A stretch of 38,669 nucleotides of DNA from Lachnospiraceae bacterium (GCA_021201665.1 JAJQEO010000008.1:1-38669); one strand, 5' to 3'; shown: positions 24,957 through 34,585, numbered from the stretch's first letter. Notes: a model not told the origin generated them from the sequence alone. Translations and numbers: made by a program.

Positions 24957-27900
24957 TTACGATACCTTTCTGTCCGTTTCTTCCGGACCGTGGTTCATGA
25001 TCAGCATCTGCAGCCGGTTCTCCACATTCGCATAGCTGGTGTCGGGATCGAGGTCGAGCGGCAGAATCGAGATGTCCGGATACTCTTCCTTCAGCCGTTT
25101 TATAACTCCGCGCCCGCAGACATGGTTCGGCAGACAGCCAAATGGCTGCAGGATGATAAACGACTTTACTCCTTCTTTCGCGTTATGTGCGATCTCTGCC
25201 GCCATCAGCCAGCCTTCCCCGCAGCTTAAGGTCTCGGGGATGATGCTGCTGACTTCCTGGTACAGTTCTTTCGGCTTTTTTGCATATTCATACAGTTCAT
25301 GGCGGATGGCAACCTTTTCCAACTGCTTCTGGACATAATCAAATAGTCCCTCCACCAGCTGCGGATAAGGCGGAATGCTGGCGTGGTAGTCTTTGATCTC
25401 ACATTCAGTAGCCCGGAAATCCTTCCGCAGCTGATCGGTAATCCTGGGAAATGCCGTTTCCATGCCGTTGGCTTCCAGATACCGTTCAATATTGAAGTTG
25501 GAGCCGGGATGATAGGTCACCAGCAGTTCTCCGGTGACAAACACCTTCGGTTTCAAACGGCTCCGGTCATAGGGAATCTGCCCCATCCGGTCAATGCAGG
25601 TCTCAAAGACCTTTCTGGCGTTTTTCACACCTTTGCGGATGCCTTCGGCCAGCTGATTCACGCAGTCATTGTAAACCTTATCCGTTTCCCCGGGGTGAAT
25701 TTCATAAGGGCGGATTTTCCGGCAGATGTTCGTAAGAATATCCAGCATCATAAAGGTCCACACCGCCTCCCAGACAGCGGAAATCCCAAGAATCATCACG
25801 CCCGGATGCATATCCTTCGTGTCATTGGCATCGGTGGTCACGATGGGGACCTCGGTAAAACCGGCCCGGTCGAGACCTTTCCGCAGCAGCCCCGCATAAT
25901 GCGACATCCGGCAGTCACACTGGAATTTCACCATAGCTACAGCCACTTCATCCTGCCGGTAATTCCCTTTCTGCAGGGCACTGATCAGCTCTCCGATTAC
26001 CATCTGACACGGAAAGCAAATGTCATTATGGACATACTTCTTTCCCAGGGCAATCTGCTCCGGTCCACCGATAGGAAGCGTTTTCACGGTGTAGTTTTCC
26101 TTTTCCATAATAGCAGACAACAGAACGGATACCTCTTTGGAAATATTCGGCACCAGGATCGTGCGTCGTTTCCGGTCATCCTTGCGGAATTTTGCGGGAC
26201 TCGGCTCTGATAGTTTTCCCTGAAAAGTGCCTGCCATACGTGCGGAATTTTCTGCATGACTGACATAGCTTTCCTCCGTCTTCAATGAAGTAGAAAACGT
26301 TTCAGGATGTTCCATCTGTTCCCGGATACACTCCTTTCTGCGCTTGATCGCTATCGTCTCCAGGAAGGACTGAATACGGATACCGAGGGAACCTGTTGCG
26401 TCGCTCTCGTCCACCTTGAGGATCAGCGGAGATTTGTTGCCGCGCTCCGCCAGAATCCGGGTGATCTCATCGGACAGGATCGCGTCATGTCCGCAGCCAA
26501 AGCTGACGATCTGCACATATTCAAGCGCCGGATCTGTTGCCGCTACCATCGCGCCCTCCAGCATCCGCGTGTGAAAGTCATTGGTAATCTCGATTCTGGT
26601 ATTTTTCAGATCCTGCTTGCTAAGATCGGGCAGGCTGTCCACCGTCAGCACGGGTACGCCTCGCTCAGTAAACCTTCGGGACAGGTCGTGGCAGATAAAA
26701 GGATCCGTGTGATAGGGCCGTCCGGCTAACACTACCGCATACGTGCCGGATTCATGCGCCCGGCGGATGATCTCACTGCCACGCCGCGTCAGCGTTTCCC
26801 GGAAAGACAGTATTGCCCGTTCCCCATCCGAAAAAGCGGATGCTGCTTCTGCCTTCGTCACGCCCAGCGTCTCCACTGCATAGCTGCAGATCTGTTTTTT
26901 CCGGTCCTTTTCCTCAAACCAGTGAAACACCGGCGTGTCAAAAATCACCTTTCCCTCTTTCTCCGGATTCTGGGAATTGCGCACGACCATGGGATAACCC
27001 TGCAGGACAGAGCAGACATAAGGGCTGAGCTTGTCCACTCCCTCCGGAGGCATATGCATCACATAAGGGAAAAAGATGCGGTCGACGCCCATCCCGGCCA
27101 GATCCATGACATGCCCATGCACCAGCTTTGCCGGAAAACAGACCGTATCCGACGCTACATACTGCAGCCCCTGCTCGTAAAGCTTCCGCGAGCTTTTGTG
27201 GGAAAACTTCGTCTGATACCCCAGCGCCCGGAAAAAAGTGCTCCAGAACGGCATACTGTCCCAGAATTCCAAAACTCTGGGCAGACCGACCACCTCTCCT
27301 TTGTCCGGAGCCGCCTGATGGTACGGGTAATCTGCAAAGAGAAGTTTCTCGCGCTCCGCAAATAAATCTGCAGGTCTCTCTGTTAATTTTACTGTTGATC
27401 TTACTGCCGGTTTTACTGTCAGCTTCTCTTTTGATTTTTCATCCACATTTTTTTCTTCAACCACCGCCCCTTTCTCACACCGGTTGCCGGACACCCAGTT
27501 CTTCCCGGTAAAAAAGGTGACGATCGTGCGGCTGCACCGATTTCCGCAGCCGGTACACTGTACTCCGCTGCGCGTCTCATAGGAGAACTTCTCCAATGCG
27601 TCAAAGCCAATAAAAGAAGATTGTTTCCCATCCGGATAGCCCGTTTCTGCTATCTGACGTTTCACCTCCAGAGCCGCGCCGATGGCCCCCATTTCGCCCG
27701 GATAAGGAGCCAGCTTTACCTCAATCCCCAAATATTCCTCCAGAGCACGCAGCACCGCCTGATTGCGAAACGTACCGCCCTGCACAACCACATGGTTTCC
27801 CAACTGGCTCGTATCAGAAATACGAATGACCTTCGTAAAAACATTCTCGATCACGGAGCGGCAAAGTCCGGCCATGATATCATCCGGGCCTTTTCCGTTT

Positions 27901-29465
27901 CGCTGCTCTGTAATAATCGTACTGTTCATGAACACTGTACAGCGACTGCCGAGCTTTGCCGGAGATTCAGAACGAAAAGCCGCCTCCGCAATCTCATCCA
28001 CCGGTATCTGCAGACCGGACGCAAAATTTTCCAGAAAGGAGCCGCACCCTGACGAGCAGGCTTCGTTCAGCATAATATTTGTGATAATGCCATCCTCCAG
28101 CCAGATTGCTTTCATATCCTGACCGCCGATGTCCAGCAAAAAGGTAGTATCCGGATAGTAATGGGTACACCCCATGGCATGAGCCACCGTCTCGACTGTA
28201 TGATAGTCTGCACCAAATGCACGCGCCAGCAGGTTTTCTCCATAGCCGGTCGTGCCAAGCCCCAGAATATGCAGCCGGATGCCCTGCGCATCATAGTTTC
28301 GCTTCATTTCAAGCAGGCCGTCCCGCACCACCAGCAGGGCTTCTCCTCTGTTAGGCGCATAAAAGCGGTCAACTACCCGGCCTTCCTCATCCAGCAGAAC
28401 AAACTTTGATGTCGTACTGCCGGAATCAATTCCCAGCCAGACCCGCAGCTCGCTATCTTCCGGTTTCGGTGTACATAACGCCTGCAGTTCCCTGGCATGT
28501 CTTTCCTGAAACCGATTCTTTTCTTCCGGTGTGCAAAAGAAAGGCTTCGTCTTTTCCTCTGTCTCCCGGGAAGATTTTTCCGGAGCAGCAAGTCTCTCCA
28601 TCAGTTCACGTAAAGTGACTGTATCCGCTTCTTCCTCATTCTCCGGAAAGATCTGGTCTATAGCGATAGCCGTCCCATAAGCTACAATCGTTTCCGGATG
28701 TTCCGGACGCACAATATCCTCATCTTTCAAGCTTAGTCTCTTGGCAAAGGTCTCGATCAATGTTGGATTGAATGTCAGCGGTCCTCCCTCGAAAATAATA
28801 GGCGGCGCCAGCTCCAGCCCCTGCGCCAGACCGCCAATCGTCTGTTTTGCGATAGCATGAAACGTGGAAAGTGCAATATCCTCCTTCTTCGCCCCTGAAA
28901 GCAGCAGAGGCTGGATGTCGGTCTTTGCGAACACGCCGCAGCGGCCGGAGATATCATAGACGGTCTGGCCCTGCGATGCCAGAGTTTCGAACTGCTCCGT
29001 CTCCACATTCAGAAGTGTCGCCACCTCATCGATAAATGCGCCGGTACCGCCGGCACAGCTTCCATTCATCCGCATATCAGAAGTCTGCAGCAGCTGTTTT
29101 TGTTTATCATAGTAAAAAAATACGACTTTTGCGTCCTGACCGCCGAGCTCGATGGCAGTTCTCACCTGTGGGTACAATGCCCGGACTGCTGCCGAGTTGG
29201 CTACCACTTCCTGTATGTAATGAACACCCAGCTTTTCGGCAATCGTCCGACCTCCGGAGCCGCAGACTGCCGCGCGGAATCGCTGATCCGGGAATTGCGC
29301 TTCCGCCTCTGCAAGCAGATTGCCAACCGTCTCTTTCTGTCTCGCGTTATGCCGAACATATCGCGCGTATCGTACATCATGCGTCCCGAAATCCGTAATC
29401 ACCACTTTTACGGTTGTAGAACCCACATCGATTCCAATCCGAAGTTCTTTGTTCGTACTTTCCAC
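24957..29465 (-). CDS. giant 2-hydroxyacyl-CoA dehydratase activase/dehydratase-like fusion
   Basis: A 1502-residue protein combining two BadF/HgdC-type ATPase activase domains and dehydratase-like parts. Copy one (about residues 8-270) has IGIDVGSTTVK, GGQDAKV, and cluster Cys in SCAGGTGAF and GRCGVFAK. Copy two (about 343-610) has LGIDSGSTTSK, IGGQDMKA, ACSSGCGSF and SRCTVF. A Cys-rich CTGCGNRCSRT follows near 640, then a DUF2229-like region (about 740-960) and a dehydratase D-component-like region (about 1130-1450) with CFPCQ and CDCRMSH. In HgdC proteins the domain drives one electron into the dehydratase at the cost of ATP. This long form is widespread in clostridia and its substrate is unknown. 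GTG start after GAGGAAG. The promoter at 29559-29587 carries the shared dyad. Confidence 0.88.
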   Translation of the reverse strand: MESTNKELRIGIDVGSTTVKVVITDFGTHDVRYARYVRHNARQKETVGNLLAEAEAQFPDQRFRAAVCGSGGRTIAEKLGVHYIQEVVANSAAVRALYPQVRTAIELGGQDAKVVFFYYDKQKQLLQTSDMRMNGSCAGGTGAFIDEVATLLNVETEQFETLASQGQTVYDISGRCGVFAKTDIQPLLLSGAKKEDIALSTFHAIAKQTIGGLAQGLELAPPIIFEGGPLTFNPTLIETFAKRLSLKDEDIVRPEHPETIVAYGTAIAIDQIFPENEEEADTVTLRELMERLAAPEKSSRETEEKTKPFFCTPEEKNRFQERHARELQALCTPKPEDSELRVWLGIDSGSTTSKFVLLDEEGRVVDRFYAPNRGEALLVVRDGLLEMKRNYDAQGIRLHILGLGTTGYGENLLARAFGADYHTVETVAHAMGCTHYYPDTTFLLDIGGQDMKAIWLEDGIITNIMLNEACSSGCGSFLENFASGLQIPVDEIAEAAFRSESPAKLGSRCTVFMNSTIITEQRNGKGPDDIMAGLCRSVIENVFTKVIRISDTSQLGNHVVVQGGTFRNQAVLRALEEYLGIEVKLAPYPGEMGAIGAALEVKRQIAETGYPDGKQSSFIGFDALEKFSYETRSGVQCTGCGNRCSRTIVTFFTGKNWVSGNRCEKGAVVEEKNVDEKSKEKLTVKPAVRSTVKLTERPADLFAEREKLLFADYPYHQAAPDKGEVVGLPRVLEFWDSMPFWSTFFRALGYQTKFSHKSSRKLYEQGLQYVASDTVCFPAKLVHGHVMDLAGMGVDRIFFPYVMHMPPEGVDKLSPYVCSVLQGYPMVVRNSQNPEKEGKVIFDTPVFHWFEEKDRKKQICSYAVETLGVTKAEAASAFSDGERAILSFRETLTRRGSEIIRRAHESGTYAVVLAGRPYHTDPFICHDLSRRFTERGVPVLTVDSLPDLSKQDLKNTRIEITNDFHTRMLEGAMVAATDPALEYVQIVSFGCGHDAILSDEITRILAERGNKSPLILKVDESDATGSLGIRIQSFLETIAIKRRKECIREQMEHPETFSTSLKTEESYVSHAENSARMAGTFQGKLSEPSPAKFRKDDRKRRTILVPNISKEVSVLLSAIMEKENYTVKTLPIGGPEQIALGKKYVHNDICFPCQMVIGELISALQKGNYRQDEVAVAMVKFQCDCRMSHYAGLLRKGLDRAGFTEVPIVTTDANDTKDMHPGVMILGISAVWEAVWTFMMLDILTNICRKIRPYEIHPGETDKVYNDCVNQLAEGIRKGVKNARKVFETCIDRMGQIPYDRSRLKPKVFVTGELLVTYHPGSNFNIERYLEANGMETAFPRITDQLRKDFRATECEIKDYHASIPPYPQLVEGLFDYVQKQLEKVAIRHELYEYAKKPKELYQEVSSIIPETLSCGEGWLMAAEIAHNAKEGVKSFIILQPFGCLPNHVCGRGVIKRLKEEYPDISILPLDLDPDTSYANVENRLQMLIMNHGPEETDRKVS

Positions 29466-29547
29466 TTAAAAACTTCCTCTCTGCACTCTTCCACAGCTTT
29501 CTCATCAGCTTCTTTATGTATTTTCCCATAAGCAAGAAAATCATTTT

Positions 29548-29566
29548 GTTATAGGCGTGTTATAAC
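29548..29566. promoter_or_regulatory. 19-bp dyad operator, copy 1 (activase promoter)
   Basis: GTTATA, seven bases, TATAAC: a perfect 6-7-6 dyad. On the minus strand the first TATAAC is the -10 box of the activase promoter. Related sites are at 35094-35112, 36358-36376 and 36449-36467. Confidence 0.65.
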
Positions 29567-29587
29567 GTATGTTTCTTTTCATGTCAA
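29559..29587 (-). promoter_or_regulatory. promoter of the activase gene
   Basis: On the minus strand TTGACA (plus 29582-29587), 17 bases, then TATAAC (plus 29559-29564). The leader to the GTG start is about 85 bases. Confidence 0.8.
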
Positions 29588-29609
29588 GTCCGAATCAGTC
29601 AGCTTAATG

Positions 29610-29668
29610 AAAAGAGAAAAAGCCCCGGCACGGAAGCCATCTTTTACCTGTGACCATCGTACCGGGGC
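29610..29668 (-). terminator. terminator after the ABC-2 operon
   Basis: On the minus strand GCCCCGG and CCGGGGC (plus 29662-29668, 29622-29628) close a long hairpin followed by TTTTTCTCTTTT. It lies 60 bases after the permease stop. Confidence 0.85.
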
Positions 29669-29727
29669 AGCACTATCTAATCAGAACATTTTCCAAATCA
29701 TTCATTCGCAGCAAAACCATCTGCCCG

Positions 29728-30912
29728 TTACAGCGGCAGATCCTTTTTCTGGAACCGTACCATACCCACCACATAGCAGACTACCGCAATCACTGCCAGA
29801 ATAATCAGCTTCGGTACAAACGCATAGTCTACGCTCCCGGAGCCAACCGTCTCCAGCGCTTCGATGTCAAACAGGCCAACCAGTGTGAGACGGTTGAAAT
29901 TATCCAGCATCTCTACACCAATGCCCATGCTGACCATGGTCTCTGAACCAAACATACCAAGCAGGGAGCAGAGGAAGAACCATACATTCAGGCCGCCGCC
30001 CAGCCCCAGCGCATATTTGCTGAGGTTAAACAGGCAGCTAGCGAGATAGCAAATGCCCGCCATTGCCTCTGTCAGCACATACAATCCTCCATAGAGTGCT
30101 GCATATTTGGCAACATCCACTTCCCCTACGAATGCCTGGGTAGCAGCCAGCCTTACAAGGAAACCGCATCCTACCATAATGAACGGTACAACTATCATAT
30201 AAACGGCCTGCGTAATGACTACCGCGCTGCGCTTCGTCGGCGTGGAAAGAATATAAGCCATAGACCCTTTATCCACCTGATCGACCACCAGTGCGTTCCC
30301 CGCAAATACAAGGAACAGAATGATCGGCAGCAGGCTCATGATCGTGAAATACATCTGGTTGAGCATGACGGAAGGATCCATATCGGTCATCGCTTCCAAC
30401 ATATCCGATGGGATGCCCATCATCTCCAGCATCATCGTCATCATGGATTCAATATCCAGATCATCTCCGGAGAAGCAGCCCTGCACGGAACCAAGAGCAT
30501 AGACATACTCAAACTCCGAAATATAGGCATCCAGACCGGCATCGGATTCCGCAAGTATTTCCGCAGATGTCTCAAAATTTTCACTGGAAAGATCCAGATC
30601 ATCCGACTGCGCGGAAGCCATCTCAAACGCCGTATCATACATGGTGCGGTCTTCCGCCTCCGCAAAATCCTCATAGCTCAGTTCGGTTCCCATCATCTCA
30701 TTATAGGAAGCCAATACATACAGGTGACTGTAGAAATCTGTCTGTGCATCTGTATAATCCTGACTCTCCTCTATGGAACCAATCAGATTACCTGCATAGG
30801 TCGTGACAACGGTCATCAGGCACAAAACAAGCGTGCAGGCGATGGCCAGAACTCGATTCGATTTCAGGCTCTGCTTCATCAGCGGCCAGGAAAATATTTT
30901 TGTAACTTTCAT
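29728..30912 (-). CDS. ABC-2 type transporter permease
   Basis: A 394-residue integral membrane subunit. One helix near residues 20-42 is followed by a long, acidic, Met-rich segment (about 45-190, including DIESMMTMMLEMMGIPSDMLEAMTDMD) that should lie outside the membrane. Five further helices run from about 190 to 385. The segment DQVDKGSMAYILSTPTKRSAVV is typical of ABC-2 permeases whose ATPase contacts a cytoplasmic loop. It starts at ATG 30912, overlapping the stop of the upstream ATPase (TAATG), so the two are coupled. With two ATPases in the operon the complex may be a heteromeric exporter. Its cargo (drug, lantibiotic-like peptide or lipid) cannot be inferred. Confidence 0.85.
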   Translation of the reverse strand: MKVTKIFSWPLMKQSLKSNRVLAIACTLVLCLMTVVTTYAGNLIGSIEESQDYTDAQTDFYSHLYVLASYNEMMGTELSYEDFAEAEDRTMYDTAFEMASAQSDDLDLSSENFETSAEILAESDAGLDAYISEFEYVYALGSVQGCFSGDDLDIESMMTMMLEMMGIPSDMLEAMTDMDPSVMLNQMYFTIMSLLPIILFLVFAGNALVVDQVDKGSMAYILSTPTKRSAVVITQAVYMIVVPFIMVGCGFLVRLAATQAFVGEVDVAKYAALYGGLYVLTEAMAGICYLASCLFNLSKYALGLGGGLNVWFFLCSLLGMFGSETMVSMGIGVEMLDNFNRLTLVGLFDIEALETVGSGSVDYAFVPKLIILAVIAVVCYVVGMVRFQKKDLPL

Positions 30913-31817
30913 TATTGTCTGATCTCCTTCCGATATATATTCATGAAGTATTCTTCAAGATCCTCATGCGTCTCATCAACTGCAATCACCGGCAGTCCTT
31001 TCGTCGCTTTAATCGCACGATCGGTCTCTGCAGCAGGAACGGCAAAGGATAGCTTTGTCTTTTCGTTCTCATCTAAGACTGCCTCAGACATTCTCTGCGC
31101 ATATTCCTGTGCAGCTGCTTCGTTAGCAAACGTGATCCGGAACATTCTCGGCGTATCGTGGCGCAGTTTATAGAGACTCAGTACATCCTTAATTTTACCG
31201 TTCCCGATGATGGCAACCCGGTCGCAGACATCCTCGATTTCCTCAAAAATATGGCTGGACATAAAGATGGTTCTGCCTTTTTTCTTTTCCTCACGGACCA
31301 GCTCCAGGAAAGTTTCTCGCATCAGCGGATCCAGGCCGGTGGTCGGTTCGTCCATGATCAATATTTTCTTATCACCCATCAGTGCGGCTACAATCGCCGT
31401 CTTCTGCTTCATTCCTTTGCTCATACGTTTCAGATTGGCGGACGGGTCCAGACCCAGAAGATCGATCAGATGATTCATATAGGTAAAATCCTTCACGCCC
31501 AGGAACTGCGCCTGCACCTTAAAAAAATCCGTGCCGGTGGGCAGATCCGGAAAAGCGATCTCTCCGGGAATATAGCTGACATCCTTCATCACCTCCGGCG
31601 CCTGCTTCCATGGATTCAGCCCGTTCACCAGCACCTCGCCGGAATCCGGCTTCAGAAAGCCCATCATATGGCGTATGGTCGTAGTCTTTCCGGATCCGTT
31701 GGTCCCAAGATAGCCGAACACCTCGCCTTCCTGGATGTCAAGAGAGATATCAAACACACCGCGGTTATCTCCATAATCCTTCGTCAGATTTTTTACAGAT
31801 ATAAGACCTGCGCTCAT
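30912..31817 (-). CDS. ABC transporter ATPase (second of tandem pair)
   Basis: A 301-residue ATPase of the type paired with ABC-2 permeases. Walker A GTNGSGKTTT, signature MSKGMKQKTAIVAAL (SKGMKQ in place of SGGQ), Walker B ILIMDEPTTGLDP and the switch His in SSHIFEEIEDV are all present. A C-terminal domain of about 90 residues follows, as in CcmA/BcrA-like ATPases. It overlaps the upstream ATPase gene by four bases and the permease gene by one, which indicates tightly balanced translation. It is clearly a paralogue of its upstream neighbour (GVFDISLDIQEGEVFGYLG against GVFDVSIQVDKGECYGFLG), so the pair arose by tandem duplication. Confidence 0.9.
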   Translation of the reverse strand: MSAGLISVKNLTKDYGDNRGVFDISLDIQEGEVFGYLGTNGSGKTTTIRHMMGFLKPDSGEVLVNGLNPWKQAPEVMKDVSYIPGEIAFPDLPTGTDFFKVQAQFLGVKDFTYMNHLIDLLGLDPSANLKRMSKGMKQKTAIVAALMGDKKILIMDEPTTGLDPLMRETFLELVREEKKKGRTIFMSSHIFEEIEDVCDRVAIIGNGKIKDVLSLYKLRHDTPRMFRITFANEAAAQEYAQRMSEAVLDENEKTKLSFAVPAAETDRAIKATKGLPVIAVDETHEDLEEYFMNIYRKEIRQ

Positions 31818-32728
31818 GCACTCACCCCCTTAAAATGATGGCCGGTATCGTAGAAGCCCATGAAGTAGTCTTCCAGAGTAAATGGAATCTCAATGAAGTC
31901 CGCAACATTATAATCGCACAGACAGGTCATAAGCTCGCCGACCCGGTCTGCCTCCATCTGTACTCTCGCACGGAGCTTCCCTTTGTTTTTCGATGTGAAC
32001 CGGAACGGTTTCTGAACAAACGCCGCATAAGATGCCTCGTCTGTAAAGGTCACGCGGTAGATGCGGTCATGCTTCTGTTTCAGTTCCTCCGACCTGAACT
32101 CGGAGACAATTTTTCCGTCCCTTATGATCGCAATGCGGTCGCAGGTGGCATCCACCTCATGGAAAATATGGGAAGAGAGGAAAATCGTCTTGCCCCGTTC
32201 CTTTTCTTCCTTTACAAATTCAATGAACGTCTCCTGCATGACCGGATCAAGTCCGGATGTCGGTTCATCCAGAATCAGAATATCCGGATCCTGCATAAAG
32301 GCCGTGACAACCGCGAGCTTGCGCTTTACGCCCAGACTCATCCGTTTGATGCTGACATTGGGATCCAGATCAAACTTCTTAAGCAGCATCTTCAGATAGC
32401 TGTCATTTTCCACATGGCGCATCTGTCCCATCATGCGCAGGAACCCGGTTCCTGAGAGTCCCGCCGGCAGCGTGACTTCTCCCGGAAGATAACCGACCGT
32501 ATTTTTTAATGTCGCGCTGTTCTTCCAGCTGTCCATCCCGGAGATCGCCGTACTGCCCTTCTCCGGTTTCGAAAAGCCCATCAGATGGCGGATGGTCGTG
32601 GTTTTTCCGGCGCCGTTCGGGCCCAGGAAGCCATAGCATTCGCCTTTATCCACCTGAATTGATACATCAAACACCCCACGGCCGTGACCGTAGTCTTTTG
32701 TCAGATGATCCACAGAAATCTCTGTCAT
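31814..32728 (-). CDS. ABC transporter ATPase (first of tandem pair)
   Basis: A 304-residue ATPase. Walker A GPNGAGKTTT, signature MSLGVKRKLAVVTAF, Walker B ILILDEPTSGLDP, switch His in SSHIFHEVDAT. The signature is unusual at the Gln position (GVKRK for GQ-type) and is similar to the divergent one in the downstream copy. ATG 32728 follows AAGGAGG at ideal spacing, and the frame upstream to 32803 overlaps the promoter, so it is not used. It is the first gene of the ABC-2 operon, transcribed from the promoter at 32771-32799 and facing a TetR gene. Confidence 0.9.
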   Translation of the reverse strand: MTEISVDHLTKDYGHGRGVFDVSIQVDKGECYGFLGPNGAGKTTTIRHLMGFSKPEKGSTAISGMDSWKNSATLKNTVGYLPGEVTLPAGLSGTGFLRMMGQMRHVENDSYLKMLLKKFDLDPNVSIKRMSLGVKRKLAVVTAFMQDPDILILDEPTSGLDPVMQETFIEFVKEEKERGKTIFLSSHIFHEVDATCDRIAIIRDGKIVSEFRSEELKQKHDRIYRVTFTDEASYAAFVQKPFRFTSKNKGKLRARVQMEADRVGELMTCLCDYNVADFIEIPFTLEDYFMGFYDTGHHFKGVSA

Positions 32729-32770
32729 AAAATTCCTCCTTGATTTTTCCAACATTTTGTTGTACGATGC

Positions 32771-32799
32771 ATTATACATACCTGAAATACAAATTTCAA
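32771..32799 (-). promoter_or_regulatory. promoter of the ABC-2 operon
   Basis: On the minus strand TTGAAA (plus 32794-32799), 17 bases, TATAAT (plus 32771-32776). The palindrome at 32804-32820 lies immediately upstream of the -35 box. Confidence 0.8.
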
Positions 32800-32803
32800 C
32801 CAT

Positions 32804-32820
32804 CAGATTTTCAAAATCTG
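32804..32820. promoter_or_regulatory. perfect palindrome, candidate TetR operator
   Basis: CAGATTTT-C-AAAATCTG, two perfect 8-bp arms, between the divergent ABC-2 operon and tetR and 27 bases before the tetR start. Position and symmetry fit an operator for the adjacent TetR protein. Confidence 0.6.
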
Positions 32821-32847
32821 TCGGATTTTTGTGGCGGAGGAAAGTAA

Positions 32848-33471
32848 ATGAAAAAGCAATCAGAGACCACCAAAAGGACGCGCCGAATCTTCATTGACGC
32901 CTTCTGGGCACTGGTCAGGGAAAAACCAATTTCCAAGATCGCGGTCAACGAGCTTACCAGACGCACGTCCTATAACCGCGGTACATTTTATGAGTATTTT
33001 ATAGATATTGATGACCTGGTCGCAAATGCAGAGGCAGACCTGCTGGACGAGCTGAAGCAGACGATTCGCCAGGTTATGCCGGAATCTGGCTCTGGGAATA
33101 CCATAACCCAGAGGGCTTCTGAAAGGGCGGATTCTCTGGAAAACCTTTTTCAGATTGTTTTTAATGCTATGAACGAAAAAATCTACCTGCTGCTTGGGCC
33201 AAATGGAGACTCTGCTTTTTTCCCAAAAGTAAAATCCGAGTTACTCCCTTTGGTGGAAGATTATCTTCCACTCCCGGCTGATTCGCCGTATTTTGATTAT
33301 CTGTTAGACTACGTAAATTCTGCGATGTTCAGCATTCTGCAGCTGTGGAATGAAAGAGGGAAGGATCTGCCCGCCGAAGAAGTCAGCACGTTAATGCAAA
33401 ATTTGGTGTTGCGCGGCCTGATGGCTTATCTTCCGGAAACCCACAATCCATTCCGCCTTCATCCGTGCTAA
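32848..33471 (+). CDS. TetR-family transcriptional regulator
   Basis: A 207-residue TetR-type regulator. The helix-turn-helix is TKRTRRIFIDAFWALVREKP followed by ISKIAVNELTRRTSYNRGTFYEYFIDIDDLVANAE, at about residues 8-62. The rest is a helical ligand-binding domain without a recognised signature. GGAGGAAAG precedes the ATG. It faces the ABC-2 operon across 119 bases containing a perfect palindrome and the operon promoter, so it is probably the local repressor. The arrangement is the same as at the two other TetR genes in this window. Confidence 0.88.
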   Translation: MKKQSETTKRTRRIFIDAFWALVREKPISKIAVNELTRRTSYNRGTFYEYFIDIDDLVANAEADLLDELKQTIRQVMPESGSGNTITQRASERADSLENLFQIVFNAMNEKIYLLLGPNGDSAFFPKVKSELLPLVEDYLPLPADSPYFDYLLDYVNSAMFSILQLWNERGKDLPAEEVSTLMQNLVLRGLMAYLPETHNPFRLHPC

Positions 33472-33497
33472 ATACATGTCAGCAAGCACAAAGAACC

Positions 33498-33545
33498 GAA
33501 CACCCGCCGGCCTTTTTTAATGTCGGCCAGTGTTCTTTCTTTTTA
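33498..33545 (+). terminator. terminator between tetR and dnaJ
   Basis: GAACAC and GTGTTC (33498-33503, 33530-33535) with an inner GCCG/CGGC pairing, followed by TTTCTTTTT. It ends the tetR transcript and also lies at the end of the converging dnaJ gene. Confidence 0.65.
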
Positions 33546-34535
33546 TCCGGCCGCCCGGGATTTTTTTCCATTGCATGCCTGTTCGTATTCTTTCAGTTTC
33601 CATTTGGCTTCGCCGGTGATATGTTTCGGAACCGCAACCTCTACTGTCACATACTGGTCACCATGCACACTCTTATCTTTCATTGAAATAATTCCCTTGC
33701 CTTTCAGACGAATTTTAGTGCCCGACTGTGTGCCCTCCGCAATCTTGCACATAACATTTCCATAAAGTGTCTGCACGACAGCTTCTCCTCCGAATACGCA
33801 GGTCGTATAGGGAATATAAATGGTTGTATATACATCTATTCCTTTTCGATCAAATCCCGGCTTATCCCGCACCGTAACATCAAGAAGCAGATCTCCTGCT
33901 TCGCCTCCCCGGCTTCCGGACATTCCTTTATTCCGCAGACGGATGCTTTTTCCGGTGTCAATTCCCGCCGGAATATGAACCTTCAAAGACTGAGAACCTG
34001 TTCCATCCGTATCAGACAACTGTATCACTTTATCACACCCATATACTGCCTCGTCAAAATCTATTGTTATGCCTGCATGAAGATCCGGGCCTTTCTGTCT
34101 GCGATTCTGTGCATGAAAGCTCCCGCCAAACAGATTTTCCCAGATATCGCCCATATTTCCATCCTCAAAGTGATATTCCTGGAAACATCCATTCGGCTCT
34201 TTGAAATGCCCAAAGCCAGAATTTCCCGTATTTCTATAACTGTTTCCATACGCATTTTCATAAAAATGTCCAAAGCCGTCACCGCCCGCCCTCGGATCAA
34301 ACCCTCCATCAAACGCTGCTGTTCCATACTGGTCATACAGTTTTCTTTTCTCCGGGTCGCTTAAAACAGTATAGGCTTCCGTCACTTCTTTAAAATTTTG
34401 TTCCGCATGCGGATCGTTTGCATTCGTATCCGGATGATATTTTTTTGCCAGTTTCCGATATGCTTTCTTGATCTCCTTTTCATCCGCAGTCTTTTTTATC
34501 CCGAGAATCTCATAATAGTCCTTCTTTGCAGCCAT
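33543..34535 (-). CDS. DnaJ-type co-chaperone lacking the zinc finger
   Basis: A 330-residue J-domain protein. The J-domain fills residues 4-70 ([22 protein letters not shown] then [10 protein letters not shown], with the HPD that stimulates DnaK). A Gly/Phe/Asn-rich linker follows (about 75-135), then the two beta-sandwich substrate domains ([49 protein letters not shown]). The CXXCXGXG zinc repeats of classical DnaJ are absent, so it is a CbpA-like (class B) protein. DnaK and GrpE are not in the window. ATG 34535 follows GGGAAG; the GTG at 34544 is less likely. It is 59 bases after hsp20 with a hairpin terminator between them. Confidence 0.92.
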   Translation of the reverse strand: MAAKKDYYEILGIKKTADEKEIKKAYRKLAKKYHPDTNANDPHAEQNFKEVTEAYTVLSDPEKRKLYDQYGTAAFDGGFDPRAGGDGFGHFYENAYGNSYRNTGNSGFGHFKEPNGCFQEYHFEDGNMGDIWENLFGGSFHAQNRRQKGPDLHAGITIDFDEAVYGCDKVIQLSDTDGTGSQSLKVHIPAGIDTGKSIRLRNKGMSGSRGGEAGDLLLDVTVRDKPGFDRKGIDVYTTIYIPYTTCVFGGEAVVQTLYGNVMCKIAEGTQSGTKIRLKGKGIISMKDKSVHGDQYVTVEVAVPKHITGEAKWKLKEYEQACNGKKSRAAG

Positions 34536-34557
34536 TCCTGTCACTTCCCATCATTTG

Positions 34558-34585
34558 AAAAAATCCCCGGGAATACTCCCGGGGA
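34558..34585 (-). terminator. terminator hairpin between hsp20 and dnaJ
   Basis: TCCCCGGGA and TCCCGGGGA are perfect 9-bp arms with a 4-base loop. On the minus strand they are followed by ATTTTTT. No separate dnaJ promoter is visible, so readthrough would set the Hsp20 to DnaJ ratio. Confidence 0.8.

Noticed and set aside
25383..27365. Plus-strand frames of 140-275 codons
   Set aside because: They are antisense to the activase gene; none shows a domain or an initiation site.
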